A stretch of 64,000 nt of DNA. Source: Cryobacterium sp. MP_M3. Its GTDB lineage: Bacteria > Actinomycetota > Actinomycetes > Actinomycetales > Microbacteriaceae. This document shows positions 54,853 through 63,332 of the stretch, piece after piece (the stretch's first letter is position 1; every line of letters starts with the position of its first letter). The notes beneath the pieces were generated by a model. The model was given only the letters and a program-made list of their open reading frames with translations. It searched no databases and had not been told where the DNA came from. Both the position numbers and the translations under genes were made by a program. The stretch spans positions 1 through 64,000 of the forward strand of contig NZ_JADOVI010000007.1 of the NCBI RefSeq assembly GCF_015752155.1, in the 5' to 3' direction.

Positions 54853-56214
54853 TTACGGCGCGGGTGTCGCCGAAGGTGGCGGCGCGAGGGCCGCATCGAT
54901 CAGGGCCCGGATGTTGCCGTAGTCGGGGTCCTGGGGGTCCACATTGTTCGCGGGCACCAGTTCGACAGCGCCGATCGGCAACGCTTTGGTCTTTGAGGCA
55001 AGGTTGACGAAGTATCCCAGCATTCCCTGGGGAATGTCCGTTTTCACCACCTCGCTCCCGGCCTTCGCCACCGCCTGGAACTTCGTCAGGACGTTCGCGG
55101 GGTTGAACTGTTTGAGGATCGCTTCCTGGAGCACACGCTGCCGGGACATCCGGTCGTAGTCGCTGGTGCCGTGTCGTGCGCGGCCGTACCAGAGAGCGGT
55201 ATAGCCGTTCATGTGCTGTTGACCCGGTTCGACCCAGCCGTCGACATTGTTGAACTCTTCGTCCCCGCCGATCGGGAGCCGTTCCGCCACGTTGATGTCG
55301 ACGCCGCCGAGCGCGTCGATGAGGTCGGAGAATCCCTGCATGTCGATCAAGACGTAGTACTGGATGCTCAGCCCGGTGATTCCCTGGGCGGCGTCGCGCA
55401 TGCCCTCGATGCCGGGCTCGCTTCCCTGCTTGATCGCATTGGGGTACATCTCCGGACTCTTCAGCTCCACCTCGGTGTAGATCGAGTTCAGCATGCAGAC
55501 GTCGACCTCACAGCCGTCGATGACGCCATACCCCTCCGGATACAGGTCAGCGAGCGGGCCGCGCGAGAAGGGCACGTTCTCCAGGTCGCGCGGCAGGCCG
55601 ATGATCTCGGCCTTGCCGCTCGCGGCGTCGATGCTGACCACCGAGATGCTGTCGGGGCGGAGGCCGTCACGGTCGGGGCCGGCATCGCCGCCGAGCAGCA
55701 TGATGTTGTACCGGCCGTCGACCGGGGGTTCGGTGGGCCCCGCGACGAAGACGGAGGAGAGGAAGTCACTGGCCGTGGTGGCGACATAGGCGCCGTAGCC
55801 GGCGGTTCCGACGACGCCGACCATGAGCACCGTCGCGAACCCGGCGATCAGCGGGCGGGCCTTCGGGCCCGCCTTGACCAGGCGCACCAGACGCAGTGTG
55901 TCCATGGTCAGGATGAACCAGACCACGGCGTAGAACACGAGCAGAGCGGCAGCGACCCAGAGCCCGATGGTGTTCGTCAGGGCGGTGAGGATCACCTCGG
56001 GCCAGAGCAGGTAGACCGCACCCGCCACGACGGCGAGGAAGAGCAGGGTGAACGTGGCCCGGAGACCGAACCGACCGAGGCGCCGGCTGCCGGCCAGCAC
56101 CTGCACGGAGCCGGGCAGCACGAAATTGAGCAGGACGAGCCACCAGGCTCGCTTGGTCATGACCCGTTCTGAGCCGACATTCGGGTGCCGGATCGGGCTG
56201 CTTGCACTCGTCAT
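54853..56214 (-). CDS. LytR-CpsA-Psr (LCP) family wall-polymer ligase
   Basis: A 453-residue membrane protein with about four N-terminal helices (residues 20-150) and an extracytoplasmic LCP domain: [41 protein letters not shown] and the arginine-rich [18 protein letters not shown] with [11 protein letters not shown] enzymes move undecaprenyl-pyrophosphate-linked glycan onto peptidoglycan; here the galactan or rhamnan encoded upstream is the likely cargo. The ATG overlaps the purE stop (ATGA), so it is the last gene of a purK-purE-lcp transcript. A short Pro/Ala tail ends the protein. Confidence 0.93.
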   Translation of the reverse strand: MTSASSPIRHPNVGSERVMTKRAWWLVLLNFVLPGSVQVLAGSRRLGRFGLRATFTLLFLAVVAGAVYLLWPEVILTALTNTIGLWVAAALLVFYAVVWFILTMDTLRLVRLVKAGPKARPLIAGFATVLMVGVVGTAGYGAYVATTASDFLSSVFVAGPTEPPVDGRYNIMLLGGDAGPDRDGLRPDSISVVSIDAASGKAEIIGLPRDLENVPFSRGPLADLYPEGYGVIDGCEVDVCMLNSIYTEVELKSPEMYPNAIKQGSEPGIEGMRDAAQGITGLSIQYYVLIDMQGFSDLIDALGGVDINVAERLPIGGDEEFNNVDGWVEPGQQHMNGYTALWYGRARHGTSDYDRMSRQRVLQEAILKQFNPANVLTKFQAVAKAGSEVVKTDIPQGMLGYFVNLASKTKALPIGAVELVPANNVDPQDPDYGNIRALIDAALAPPPSATPAP

Positions 56215-56747
56215 AGTTTCGCTTGGAGGTCCGAGTTCTTCTTCTCCACCTGCGCGGCGAGCATCTCGGCGTAGCCTTCGAGCTTCACCCGCAGGGAGTC
56301 GTCGGCAGTCGCCAGGATCTTCACGGCGATCAGGCCCGCATTGCGCGCGCCGCCGATCGACACGGTTGCGACCGGGACGCCGGCCGGCATCTGCACGATC
56401 GACAGCAGAGAGTCCAGCCCGTCGAGCCTGCCGAGGGGAACGGGCACGCCGACGACGGGAAGGGTGGTCACCGCGGCGAGCATGCCGGGCAGGTGAGCGG
56501 CACCGCCGGCTCCGGCGATGATCACCCGGAGACCTCGCTCGTGCGCGCTCTTGCCGTAGGCGATCATCTTCTCCGGCGTGCGGTGAGCGGAGACCACCTG
56601 CACCTCGCAGGGCACCCCGAAGTCGCGCAGCAACTGCGCGGCGTCACTCATCACCGGCCAGTCGGAATCCGATCCCATGACCACGCCGACAAGCGGGGTC
56701 ACGGCGATCTCCGACTGGGCGGGCTGGGGCACGGAGTTCTCTGGCAC
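56211..56747 (-). CDS. purE: 5-(carboxyamino)imidazole ribonucleotide mutase
   Basis: A 178-residue class I PurE that converts N5-CAIR to CAIR in purine synthesis. Signature motifs are [40 protein letters not shown] and [20 protein letters not shown] with [12 protein letters not shown]. The GTG at 56745-56747 gives an N-terminus slightly longer than the core family. It follows purK by 17 bp and overlaps the LCP gene by 4 bp. Confidence 0.95.
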   Translation of the reverse strand: MPENSVPQPAQSEIAVTPLVGVVMGSDSDWPVMSDAAQLLRDFGVPCEVQVVSAHRTPEKMIAYGKSAHERGLRVIIAGAGGAAHLPGMLAAVTTLPVVGVPVPLGRLDGLDSLLSIVQMPAGVPVATVSIGGARNAGLIAVKILATADDSLRVKLEGYAEMLAAQVEKKNSDLQAKL

Positions 56748-56764
56748 GCAGTCGATCTTATGGG

Positions 56765-57901
56765 TCAGTCCTGAAAAACCGCCGCAGTGGCTCGCGCCTC
56801 GTACACGACCGCGTCCAGATCCGGCCCACCGACGGTCACGTGGCCGACCTTCCGGCCGGGCCGCGGGGCCTTGCCGTAGTTGTGCACCTTCGCCGACGGA
56901 TGCTCCGCGAGAGCCGCGGGGTAACGGTCGGACAGGCTCCCCTCCAACGGTCCCCCGATGATGTTCACCATGACCGACCACGGGTCCCGGTTCGTGGTCG
57001 CACCGAGCGGCAGGTCGAGCACCGCGCGGAGGTGCTGCTCGAACTGACTCGTCGTCGACCCTTCGATCGACCAGTGGCCGCTGTTGTGCGGGCGCATCGC
57101 CAGCTCGTTGATCAGGAGGCGCCCGTCCGTCGTCTCGAACAGTTCGACGGCGAGCATCCCGGTCACGCCGATCCCGTCGGCGACCCTCACCGCGATCTCG
57201 GCGGCGAGCTCGGCGAGCCGACCCTCGGACAGCGGTGCGGGCGCGATCACCTCCGCGCACACCCCGTCCTTCTGCACGGTTTCGACGACGGGCCAGACCG
57301 CGATCTCACCGGACGGTCGCCTCGCCACCTGCTGGGCCAGCTCGCGGCGGAAGTCGACGAGTTCCTCGACCAGTAATGCGCCGTCATTGCCGTCTTCGGC
57401 GAGGGCGGTGAACCAGTCGTCGGCGTCGTGTTCGTGCGAGACGAGCCGCACGCCCTTGCCGTCGTAGCCGCCGCGGGCGGTCTTGACGACCGCGCGCCCG
57501 CCGTGCCCGGCGAGGAAGACGCCCAGTTCGGCGGAGTCCTCCACCCGCGCCCAGTCTGGCACCGGCAGTCCCAGCTCGGTCAGGCGTTCGCGCATCAGCA
57601 GCTTGTCCTGCGCGTAGAGGAGCGCGTCGGGACCCGGGTGCACGGCCACGCCCCGCGCCACGAGTTCGCGGAGGATCTCCTGCGGAACATGCTCGTGGTC
57701 GAAGGTGACCACGTCGACGGTCTCGGCGAAGGCGAGCACGACATCCCGGTCGCGGTAGTCGCCGACCGCGAACGCGGCCAGCGCGGCCGACATCCCCTCG
57801 TTCTCGGCCAGCACCCGGATGCCGATGCCGAGATTGACCGCTGCCGGGATCATCATCCTGGCCAGCTGGCCGCCGCCGATAACGCCGACAGTCGTATTCA
57901 T
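56765..57901 (-). CDS. purK: N5-carboxyaminoimidazole ribonucleotide synthase
   Basis: A 378-residue ATP-grasp enzyme that carboxylates AIR to N5-CAIR using bicarbonate and ATP. It shows [21 protein letters not shown], the ATP-grasp lysine region [25 protein letters not shown], and the metal/substrate motif [19 protein letters not shown]. It pairs with purE directly downstream, the standard bacterial order. The promoter should lie in the 123 bp between it and divergent gtrA. Confidence 0.96.
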   Translation of the reverse strand: MNTTVGVIGGGQLARMMIPAAVNLGIGIRVLAENEGMSAALAAFAVGDYRDRDVVLAFAETVDVVTFDHEHVPQEILRELVARGVAVHPGPDALLYAQDKLLMRERLTELGLPVPDWARVEDSAELGVFLAGHGGRAVVKTARGGYDGKGVRLVSHEHDADDWFTALAEDGNDGALLVEELVDFRRELAQQVARRPSGEIAVWPVVETVQKDGVCAEVIAPAPLSEGRLAELAAEIAVRVADGIGVTGMLAVELFETTDGRLLINELAMRPHNSGHWSIEGSTTSQFEQHLRAVLDLPLGATTNRDPWSVMVNIIGGPLEGSLSDRYPAALAEHPSAKVHNYGKAPRPGRKVGHVTVGGPDLDAVVYEARATAAVFQD

Positions 57902-58024
57902 CTATTCACCAATTCCTGTGCGAGCGTTCATTCTTCGGTGCGGCTTCTCTCAGGCTGGGGGCTGGGCTGCGCCGTAGACTGCGAATCCTGCCCTCCTATC
58001 TTCACCCATCGAGCGGACGGACGC

Positions 58025-58552
58025 ATGCCGGCAAAAACGACGAATCCAGCACGACTGATGACCTTCCTGGTCCAGGTCGGCAAGTTCGGCGCGGTCGGAC
58101 TCGTCGGCTTCGCCGTAGACGTGACGGTCTTCAATCTGCTCCGCACGACCGTGTTCGACCCACACCTGGTGCAGGCCGGACCGATCTACGCCAAGGTCAT
58201 CTCGACCATCCTGGCGATCTTCGCCAACTGGGTCGGCAACCGGTACTGGACCTTCGGCAAGAACCGGCAGGAGCAGACCCTGCGCGAGGGAATCGAGTTC
58301 TTCGCCGTCAGCTTCGTCGGCATGGGCATCGGCCTCGCCTGCCTGTGGCTGAGCCACTACGTCCTCGGCCACACGAGTGTCGTCGCCGACAACATCTCCT
58401 CGAACGTGATCGGCCTGCTGCTCGGCGCGATCTTCCGCTTCGTGCTCTACCGGTACTGGGTCTTCGCCCCGCACCGCCGCACCCCGGCGCCCGCGCCGGT
58501 CACCGGCAGCCTAACGACGGTGCCACACGGGCGGCTGGTCAGCGAGCGCTGA
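58025..58552 (+). CDS. GtrA-family membrane protein
   Basis: A 175-residue protein with four membrane helices of the GtrA/DPMS family: QVGKFGAVGLVGFAVDVTVFN, AIFANWVGNRYWTF and FRFVLYRYWVF. GtrA-like proteins flip or help use polyprenyl-phosphate sugars. In mycobacteria the equivalent Rv3277 lies next to the same neighbours (from memory). The ATG at 58025 fits the family N-terminus; the long frame upstream only shadows purK. Its end overlaps the end of the convergent PH-domain gene by 42 bp. Confidence 0.92.
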   Translation: MPAKTTNPARLMTFLVQVGKFGAVGLVGFAVDVTVFNLLRTTVFDPHLVQAGPIYAKVISTILAIFANWVGNRYWTFGKNRQEQTLREGIEFFAVSFVGMGIGLACLWLSHYVLGHTSVVADNISSNVIGLLLGAIFRFVLYRYWVFAPHRRTPAPAPVTGSLTTVPHGRLVSER

Positions 58553-59086
58553 CTGCGCGGTGGTCAGGTCCGTCGAACCCCTCCTCGACCCGATCAGGGT
58601 CTGAGACTGCTCCATCAGGTCGTGCAGCACCTGCTGCACCAGGTCGGCGTTCGGCACGTCCTTGAGGACGAGCGGATGCTCCGCGCCCGCGTTGATGAGC
58701 ACGTCGCCTGACCCGCTCAGCGACTGCAACCAGGTCTTGCGCACGGTGACGTCGTAGCCGCGGCTGTGCAGCAGTTCCTGGCGGGTGCGCACGAAGAAGC
58801 CCCGGCGGAAGATGATCCGCCGGGTGGTGATCGTGTAGCGCCGGTTCAGCCAGGTTGCCAGTGGCAACAGCCAGAGCAGGACGACCGCGGCGAGGGCCCC
58901 GGCGGCCAGTGCTGTGTTCTGCCACGGCTCCGGCATGGAGCCGTAAAAATACCCCGTGGCGCCGAAGACCGCGACGAGCAGGACGGTCGGCCAGAACAGC
59001 ACCCGGGCATGCGGCCGGAGCCCGGCGACGACGCGCTCGACCGAGGTCGGCGCCTCACCCTGTCCGTTCACCGCTGCGTTCGTCAT
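58511..59086 (-). CDS. PH-domain membrane protein (bPH_2/DUF304)
   Basis: A 191-residue protein with two membrane helices (about residues 28-80) followed by a bacterial PH domain: RRYTITTRRIIFRRGFFVRTRQELLHSRGYDVTV in two blocks and GSGDVLINAG. Function unknown; homologues (Rv3278c position, from memory) accompany birA and accD in Actinobacteria. It starts 7 bp after the birA stop on the same strand, so the two are co-transcribed. Confidence 0.88.
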   Translation of the reverse strand: MTNAAVNGQGEAPTSVERVVAGLRPHARVLFWPTVLLVAVFGATGYFYGSMPEPWQNTALAAGALAAVVLLWLLPLATWLNRRYTITTRRIIFRRGFFVRTRQELLHSRGYDVTVRKTWLQSLSGSGDVLINAGAEHPLVLKDVPNADLVQQVLHDLMEQSQTLIGSRRGSTDLTTAQSALADQPPVWHRR

Positions 59087-59093
59087 ACCCTCA

Positions 59094-59933
59094 TTAATAC
59101 CTCAGATGGGTCACATCGCCGGCGGCGACAGCCTGCAGCTCCCCGTTTGCCTGGTCCTCGACGATGAGGCGACCATCCCGGTCGAGGTCGATGGCGACGC
59201 CGACCAGGTCGTCGCCACCGGGCAGCTGCACGCGCACCGGGGCCCCGAGCGTGCCGCAGACGTCCCGCACGGCCGCGAGCAGTCCGCTCCGCACCGGGTC
59301 GCCCCCGGCGGCGAGGAAGGCTCCGGTGAGACCGCGCAGCTCGGTCAGGTACCGGGCGAGCACGGCGTCGGGGTCGGGAGCCGAGCCGGTGACCAGCATC
59401 AGGGAGGTGGACGTGAGCGTGGGCAGGTCGTGCTCGTCCAGGGACACGTTGAGGCCGGTGCCGATGACGAGGCCCCTGGCGTCGGGGAGCAGTTCCGACA
59501 GGATGCCGGACACCTTGTAGCCGTCGATCAGCACGTCGTTCGGCCACTTCAGGGTCACCTCGTGCACCGGGCGTCCTTCGTCGGGTTCGGGGCCGACCGT
59601 CAGGCCCGCGTCGACCACCTCGCGCACGGCGCGGGTCATCGCGGTGCCCGCGAGGAGCGGGAACCAGCCGAAGTGGTCGACCGGGAGCGGCGCCCCAGCG
59701 TGCACCGGGCGGAGCAGCACGGAGATGGCCAGGGACTTGCCCGTGGGGGCCAGCCAGGTGCGCCCCAGCCGGCCGCGTCCCCGGGTCTGGTTGTCGGTGA
59801 CGACCACCGACAGGTCGGGCCAGGCCGCGGCATCCGCCCCCGTCGCGTGGGCGACCAGCACATCGTTGGTCGAACCGGCCTCGGCCAGGTACTCGAACCG
59901 TGCCCCGGCATCCCGGCTGAGCGGAAACTCCAT
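59094..59933 (-). CDS. birA: Biotin-[acetyl-CoA-carboxylase] ligase, class I
   Basis: A 279-residue biotin protein ligase that activates biotin with ATP and attaches it to carboxylase subunits. Motifs are EAGSTNDVL, the biotinyl-AMP loop TRGRGRLGRTW, LKWPNDVLIDGYKVSGIL and VIGTGLNVS. There is no N-terminal helix-turn-helix, so it does not act as a biotin repressor. The ATG at 59931-59933 follows GGAAGAGG at good spacing; the open frame upstream covers a hairpin element. It is divergent from accD, whose holoenzyme needs its activity. Confidence 0.95.
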   Translation of the reverse strand: MEFPLSRDAGARFEYLAEAGSTNDVLVAHATGADAAAWPDLSVVVTDNQTRGRGRLGRTWLAPTGKSLAISVLLRPVHAGAPLPVDHFGWFPLLAGTAMTRAVREVVDAGLTVGPEPDEGRPVHEVTLKWPNDVLIDGYKVSGILSELLPDARGLVIGTGLNVSLDEHDLPTLTSTSLMLVTGSAPDPDAVLARYLTELRGLTGAFLAAGGDPVRSGLLAAVRDVCGTLGAPVRVQLPGGDDLVGVAIDLDRDGRLIVEDQANGELQAVAAGDVTHLRY

Positions 59934-59953
59934 GCGAACCTCTTCCCGTGCGT

Positions 59954-60025
59954 AACTCCTGCAATTCTCCCGAATCCGGCCAGAATTGGCCATTTCGGCG
60001 GTTCTCGGGCCGGATTGCAGGAGTT
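59954..60025. repeat. 72-bp palindromic intergenic element
   Basis: AACTCCTGCAAT (59954-59965) and ATTGCAGGAGTT (60014-60025) flank 48 bp containing further partial pairing (CCGGCC/GGCCGG and GGCC-AGAATT-GGCC). It lies between birA and accD in the leader region of birA. It resembles in style the 90-bp element at 24628. Confidence 0.75.
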
Positions 60026-60084
60026 TTGCCACGGGGAGAGAGCGGAACCAACCAGCGAACCTGCCCATCTTTGTAGAGATTCGT

Positions 60085-60106
60085 CAACGGTCGGGGACAA
60101 CCGTTG
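60085..60106. promoter_or_regulatory. Inverted repeat upstream of accD
   Basis: CAACGGT and ACCGTTG are separated by 8 bp, with centres about 15 bp apart, just upstream of the accD -10 box. Position and symmetry suit a dimeric regulator covering the -35 region. No regulator identified. Confidence 0.45.
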
Positions 60107-60111
60107 GCCGG

Positions 60112-60117
60112 TAGAGT
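60112..60117 (+). promoter_or_regulatory. -10 box for accD
   Basis: TAGAGT ends 6 nt before the GTG start at 60124, with no Shine-Dalgarno in between; a leaderless transcript is expected. Confidence 0.5.
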
Positions 60118-60123
60118 GAACCG

Positions 60124-61728
60124 GTGACTGAGAACTCGCCCCTCGCGGGCCCCGACCTGTACACGACGGCTGGAAAGCTCGCCGACCTCAAGGTGCGATA
60201 TCACGAAGCCGTGACCGCCAGCGGAGAGGCGGCGATCGAGAAGCAGCACGCCAAAGGCAAGATGACGGCCCGGGAACGGATCGACCTGCTGCTCGACCAG
60301 GGTTCCTTCGTCGAACTCGACGAATTCGTGCGGCACCGCACGCACGCCTTCGGCATGGAGAAGAAGCGGCCGTACGGCGACGCTGTCGTCACCGGCACCG
60401 GCACAATCCACGGGCGCCAGGTCTGCGTCTACTCGCAGGACTTCACCATCTTCGGCGGTTCGCTCGGCGAGGTGGCCGGCGAGAAGATCATCAAGGTGAT
60501 GGACCTCGCCCTGAAAACCGGCGTGCCGATCATCGGCATCCTGGACTCCGGCGGAGCCCGCATCCAGGAGGGTGTCGTGGCGCTCGGCAAGTACGGCGAG
60601 ATCTTCCGCCGCAACACGGCCGCGTCCGGCGTCATCCCCCAGATCTCGATCATCTGCGGCCCGGCGGCCGGCGGCGCCGTCTACTCCCCCGCCCTGACCG
60701 ACTTTGTGATCATGGTCGACAAGACCAGCCAGATGTTCGTCACCGGTCCCGACGTGATCAAGACCGTCACCGGCGAAGACGTCGGCATGGAGGAACTCGG
60801 CGGCGCGCTCACCCACAACACGATCTCCGGGGTGGCGCACTACCTGGCCAGCGACGAACCAGACGCGCTCGACTACGCCCGCACCCTGCTCAGCTTCCTG
60901 CCGGACAACAACCTGGCCGAACTGCCCGTCTTCGACAGCGACATCGAGCTGGAGACGACGGATGCCGACATGAAGCTGAACACGATCATCCCCGACTCCC
61001 CCAACCAGCCCTACGACGTCAAGACCGTGATCGAGCACATCGTCGACCACGGCGACTTCCTGGAGACGCAGCCGCTGTTCGCCCCGAACATCGTCGTCGG
61101 ATTCGCCCGGGTCGAGGGCCGTTCGATCGGCATCGTCGCCAACCAGCCCAGCGCCATGGCCGGCACGCTCAATATCCCGGCCGGCGAGAAGGCCGCCCGG
61201 TTCGTGCGCTTCTGCGACGCGTTCTCGATCCCGATCCTCACGCTCGTCGACGTGCCCGGTTTCCTGCCGGGCACCGACCAGGAGTGGACCGGCATCATCC
61301 GTCGCGGCGCCAAGCTGCTCTACGCCTACGCCGAGGCAACCGTCCCGCTCGTCACGGTGATCCTGCGCAAGGCCTACGGCGGCGCCTACATCGTGATGGG
61401 CTCCAAGCAGCTCGGCGCGGACATCAACCTCGCCTGGCCGACCGCGGAGATCGCCGTGATGGGCGGCCAGGGCGCCGTGAACATCCTCTACCGGTCTGAG
61501 ATCAAGAAGGCGGAGGCCGCCGATGAGGATGTCGCGGCCGTGCGCACCCGGCTGGCCAACGAGTACACCTACAACGTCGCCAGCCCGTTCCTCGCGGCCG
61601 AGCGCGGCGAGCTGGACGGCATCATCGAGCCGGCGGCGACCAGGGTCGCGATCACGAAGGCCCTGCGCGCGCTGCGCACCAAACGAGCCAGCCTGCCGCC
61701 CAAGAAGCACGGGAACATCCCGCTGTAG
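60124..61728 (+). CDS. accD5: Acyl-CoA carboxylase beta subunit (AccD5/PccB type)
   Basis: A 534-residue carboxyltransferase that moves the carboxyl group from biotin to propionyl-CoA or acetyl-CoA. Hallmarks are [19 protein letters not shown], the oxyanion regions [13 protein letters not shown] and [28 protein letters not shown], and [12 protein letters not shown] with the C-terminal KKHGNIPL. It is followed by the epsilon subunit after 8 bp, as in actinobacterial AccD5 complexes, which supply methylmalonyl-CoA or malonyl-CoA. The biotinylated alpha subunit is not in the window. Specificity (propionyl versus acetyl) is inferred from context. Confidence 0.95.
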   Translation: MTENSPLAGPDLYTTAGKLADLKVRYHEAVTASGEAAIEKQHAKGKMTARERIDLLLDQGSFVELDEFVRHRTHAFGMEKKRPYGDAVVTGTGTIHGRQVCVYSQDFTIFGGSLGEVAGEKIIKVMDLALKTGVPIIGILDSGGARIQEGVVALGKYGEIFRRNTAASGVIPQISIICGPAAGGAVYSPALTDFVIMVDKTSQMFVTGPDVIKTVTGEDVGMEELGGALTHNTISGVAHYLASDEPDALDYARTLLSFLPDNNLAELPVFDSDIELETTDADMKLNTIIPDSPNQPYDVKTVIEHIVDHGDFLETQPLFAPNIVVGFARVEGRSIGIVANQPSAMAGTLNIPAGEKAARFVRFCDAFSIPILTLVDVPGFLPGTDQEWTGIIRRGAKLLYAYAEATVPLVTVILRKAYGGAYIVMGSKQLGADINLAWPTAEIAVMGGQGAVNILYRSEIKKAEAADEDVAAVRTRLANEYTYNVASPFLAAERGELDGIIEPAATRVAITKALRALRTKRASLPPKKHGNIPL

Positions 61729-61736
61729 GCGGTGCC

Positions 61737-61976
61737 ATGACCGACTCCACGACACCCATCCCAGACCCGGCCGAGGAACTCCTCTTCCTCACCCGGGGAG
61801 TCACCCCCACCGAGGCGGCCGCCGTGTCCGCCGTGCTCCGCGGCCTGCTCCGCGAGGAGACGGACAACCTGCGACGGGCTCCCGAGGGCAGCCAGAGCGC
61901 CTGGCAGGTCAGCCAGCGGGCCATCAGGCCGGCCGTGCGCGCCGGACAGGGCCAGTGGCGGGGCTTCTCGGCCTGA
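61737..61976 (+). CDS. accE: Acyl-CoA carboxylase epsilon subunit
   Basis: A 79-residue protein of the actinobacterial AccE/PccE family, which binds the beta subunit and raises carboxylase activity. It shows LFLTRGVTPTEAAAVSAVLR near the start and a C-terminal W with RAGQGQWRGFS. Such proteins are found only beside accD/pccB in Actinobacteria. It starts 8 bp after accD, so they share a transcript. Confidence 0.9.
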   Translation: MTDSTTPIPDPAEELLFLTRGVTPTEAAAVSAVLRGLLREETDNLRRAPEGSQSAWQVSQRAIRPAVRAGQGQWRGFSA

Positions 61977-62168
61977 CCGGGCACTCCCCCCGAAAGGCCG
62001 GTCCCCCTAAATGCCGACTTTTCTATTCGACCCGGTTCGATGACTATAGGTATTGCTAGGTGTCGCTCACAGAGTTACACCACCAAAATTCGTCGACTAG
62101 GGTAAGCAGGCGGATTTTGGCGGCGAGTCAGGGTGACATTCGGGTTGTCGCCCTGGCACGAAAGTCGG

Positions 62169-62199
62169 AAGGGGACCAGCCTCACGGTTGGTCCCCTTT
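62169..62199 (+). terminator. Rho-independent terminator
   Basis: A 10-bp stem (AAGGGGACCA with TGGTCCCCTT) closes on the loop GCCTCACGGT and is followed by a short T-run. It lies about 190 bp after accE on the plus strand. Confidence 0.75.
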
Positions 62200-62223
62200 C
62201 GCATGTCCGGGCGGCGTGATTTC

Positions 62224-62277
62224 GACAAGCTCAATCACCGGGACAAGCTCACTCAGTGGGACAAGCTCACTCACCGG
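62224..62277. repeat. 18-bp tandem repeat, three copies
   Basis: GACAAGCTCAATCACCGG, GACAAGCTCACTCAGTGG and GACAAGCTCACTCACCGG lie head to tail, ending 11 bp before the stop codon of the minus-strand membrane-protein gene. The copies differ at one to three positions. Confidence 0.9.
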
Positions 62278-62288
62278 GGGCGAAGCCG

Positions 62289-63332
62289 TCAGCGGGCCGC
62301 CGAGGTTTCGGCCGGCATCGGGCTGCGCGGGATCTCAAGCCACAGGTCGACCTCGGGCTCCGGGGATTCCTGGCCGAGCGCGCTGAGCCGGGCGTCGGCG
62401 CTGCTGAGGCCGACGACGGTCACGGCCGTCGCCGAACCGTCGCCGGCCGTCCGCGCGATGATCGAGTCAGCGGTGGTCCCGCCGATCGCGGCCGCGAGCG
62501 TGTTGAGCACGGTCTCCAGTTCCGGGCCGCGGAGGTCGTCGATGCCGCCTTCATCGAGCAGGGTCACGATCGCCCCGCCCCGTCTCGCCGCCATGACCTG
62601 TTCACGGACCGCCTCGTTGAGCAGCTTGCGCCCGCGGATCTCGTCCCGCACGGCGGCCTCGAGGTAGCGGCATTCCTGTCTCTCCTCGGCGTCCAGCACA
62701 CCGCCCCTGGCGATGATCCGGCGCAGCATCGGCGCCGCGAGGCGGATGGTCTGCGCGAGCCGGACCTGACGCTCGTAGAGGTGCGCCTCCTGCGCCGCCT
62801 GCCAGTCGGTGGCTTCGCGTTCGGCCAGAGCGTACTGCCGGGCGTCCCGTCCGGCCTTGGCGAGGGCACGAGCCAGGATGACCGCGACGGCCACCCAGAC
62901 GGCACTGCCGATCACGCCCATCGAGCCGAGCGCGGCCGGCCCGGCCCAGACGATGGTGTGCACGATCAGTGCCGCGGCGCCGATCCAGGCGAGCGCGGGG
63001 CGGCGGCGGGTGGCCGTGATCGTCATCAGGGTGCCGACGGCCGCGACGTACCAGGTGGCGTAGCCGTTGTCTGCCGCGCCGTCGAGCTGGCTGCCGACGA
63101 GCAGAGGCATGGCCACGCAGACGGCCACGTTGAAGAAGGCGAGCCAGAGCGGCATCCGCATCGGGCTCCTGGGCCACAGGCTCAGCGCTGTCGCCAGGAT
63201 GTAGGCGGCGATCGCGAGGATGGCCGGGCCGGGAGTGCGCGGCTGGTTGAGCGAGTAGATGCCGAGCACAACGTGGTAAGTCGAGAACAGTGCGGCGAGG
63301 GAGAGCACGAGGCCGCGGGGCACGGTGATCAT
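62289..63332 (-). CDS. Polytopic membrane protein paired with a kinase-like protein
   Basis: A 347-residue protein with about six predicted membrane helices (residues about 1-165), a helical stretch likely to form a coiled coil (about 170-240, with REATDWQAAQEAHLYERQVRL), and a C-terminal soluble region. It resembles the sensing half of a split histidine kinase but shows no ATPase boxes. Its start overlaps the stop of the upstream kinase-like gene by 4 bp (63329-63332), so the two are co-translated and probably form one signalling complex. The family is not recognised. Confidence 0.7.
   Translation of the reverse strand: MITVPRGLVLSLAALFSTYHVVLGIYSLNQPRTPGPAILAIAAYILATALSLWPRSPMRMPLWLAFFNVAVCVAMPLLVGSQLDGAADNGYATWYVAAVGTLMTITATRRRPALAWIGAAALIVHTIVWAGPAALGSMGVIGSAVWVAVAVILARALAKAGRDARQYALAEREATDWQAAQEAHLYERQVRLAQTIRLAAPMLRRIIARGGVLDAEERQECRYLEAAVRDEIRGRKLLNEAVREQVMAARRGGAIVTLLDEGGIDDLRGPELETVLNTLAAAIGGTTADSIIARTAGDGSATAVTVVGLSSADARLSALGQESPEPEVDLWLEIPRSPMPAETSAAR

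Larger units (their letters stand above)
61977..62288. other. Intergenic region between accE and the membrane-protein gene
   Basis: 312 bp holding a terminator hairpin (62169-62199) and three 18-bp tandem repeats (62224-62277). The part before the hairpin is relatively AT-rich and includes CTATAGGTATTGCTAGG, which may contain a promoter for a short unrecognised transcript ending at the hairpin. I see no coding frame in it. Confidence 0.5.

Noticed and set aside
59083..61755. Minus-strand open frame of 890 codons opposite accD
   Set aside because: It lies antisense to a clear AccD5 gene and has shadow composition. The real minus-strand gene there is birA at 59094-59933.
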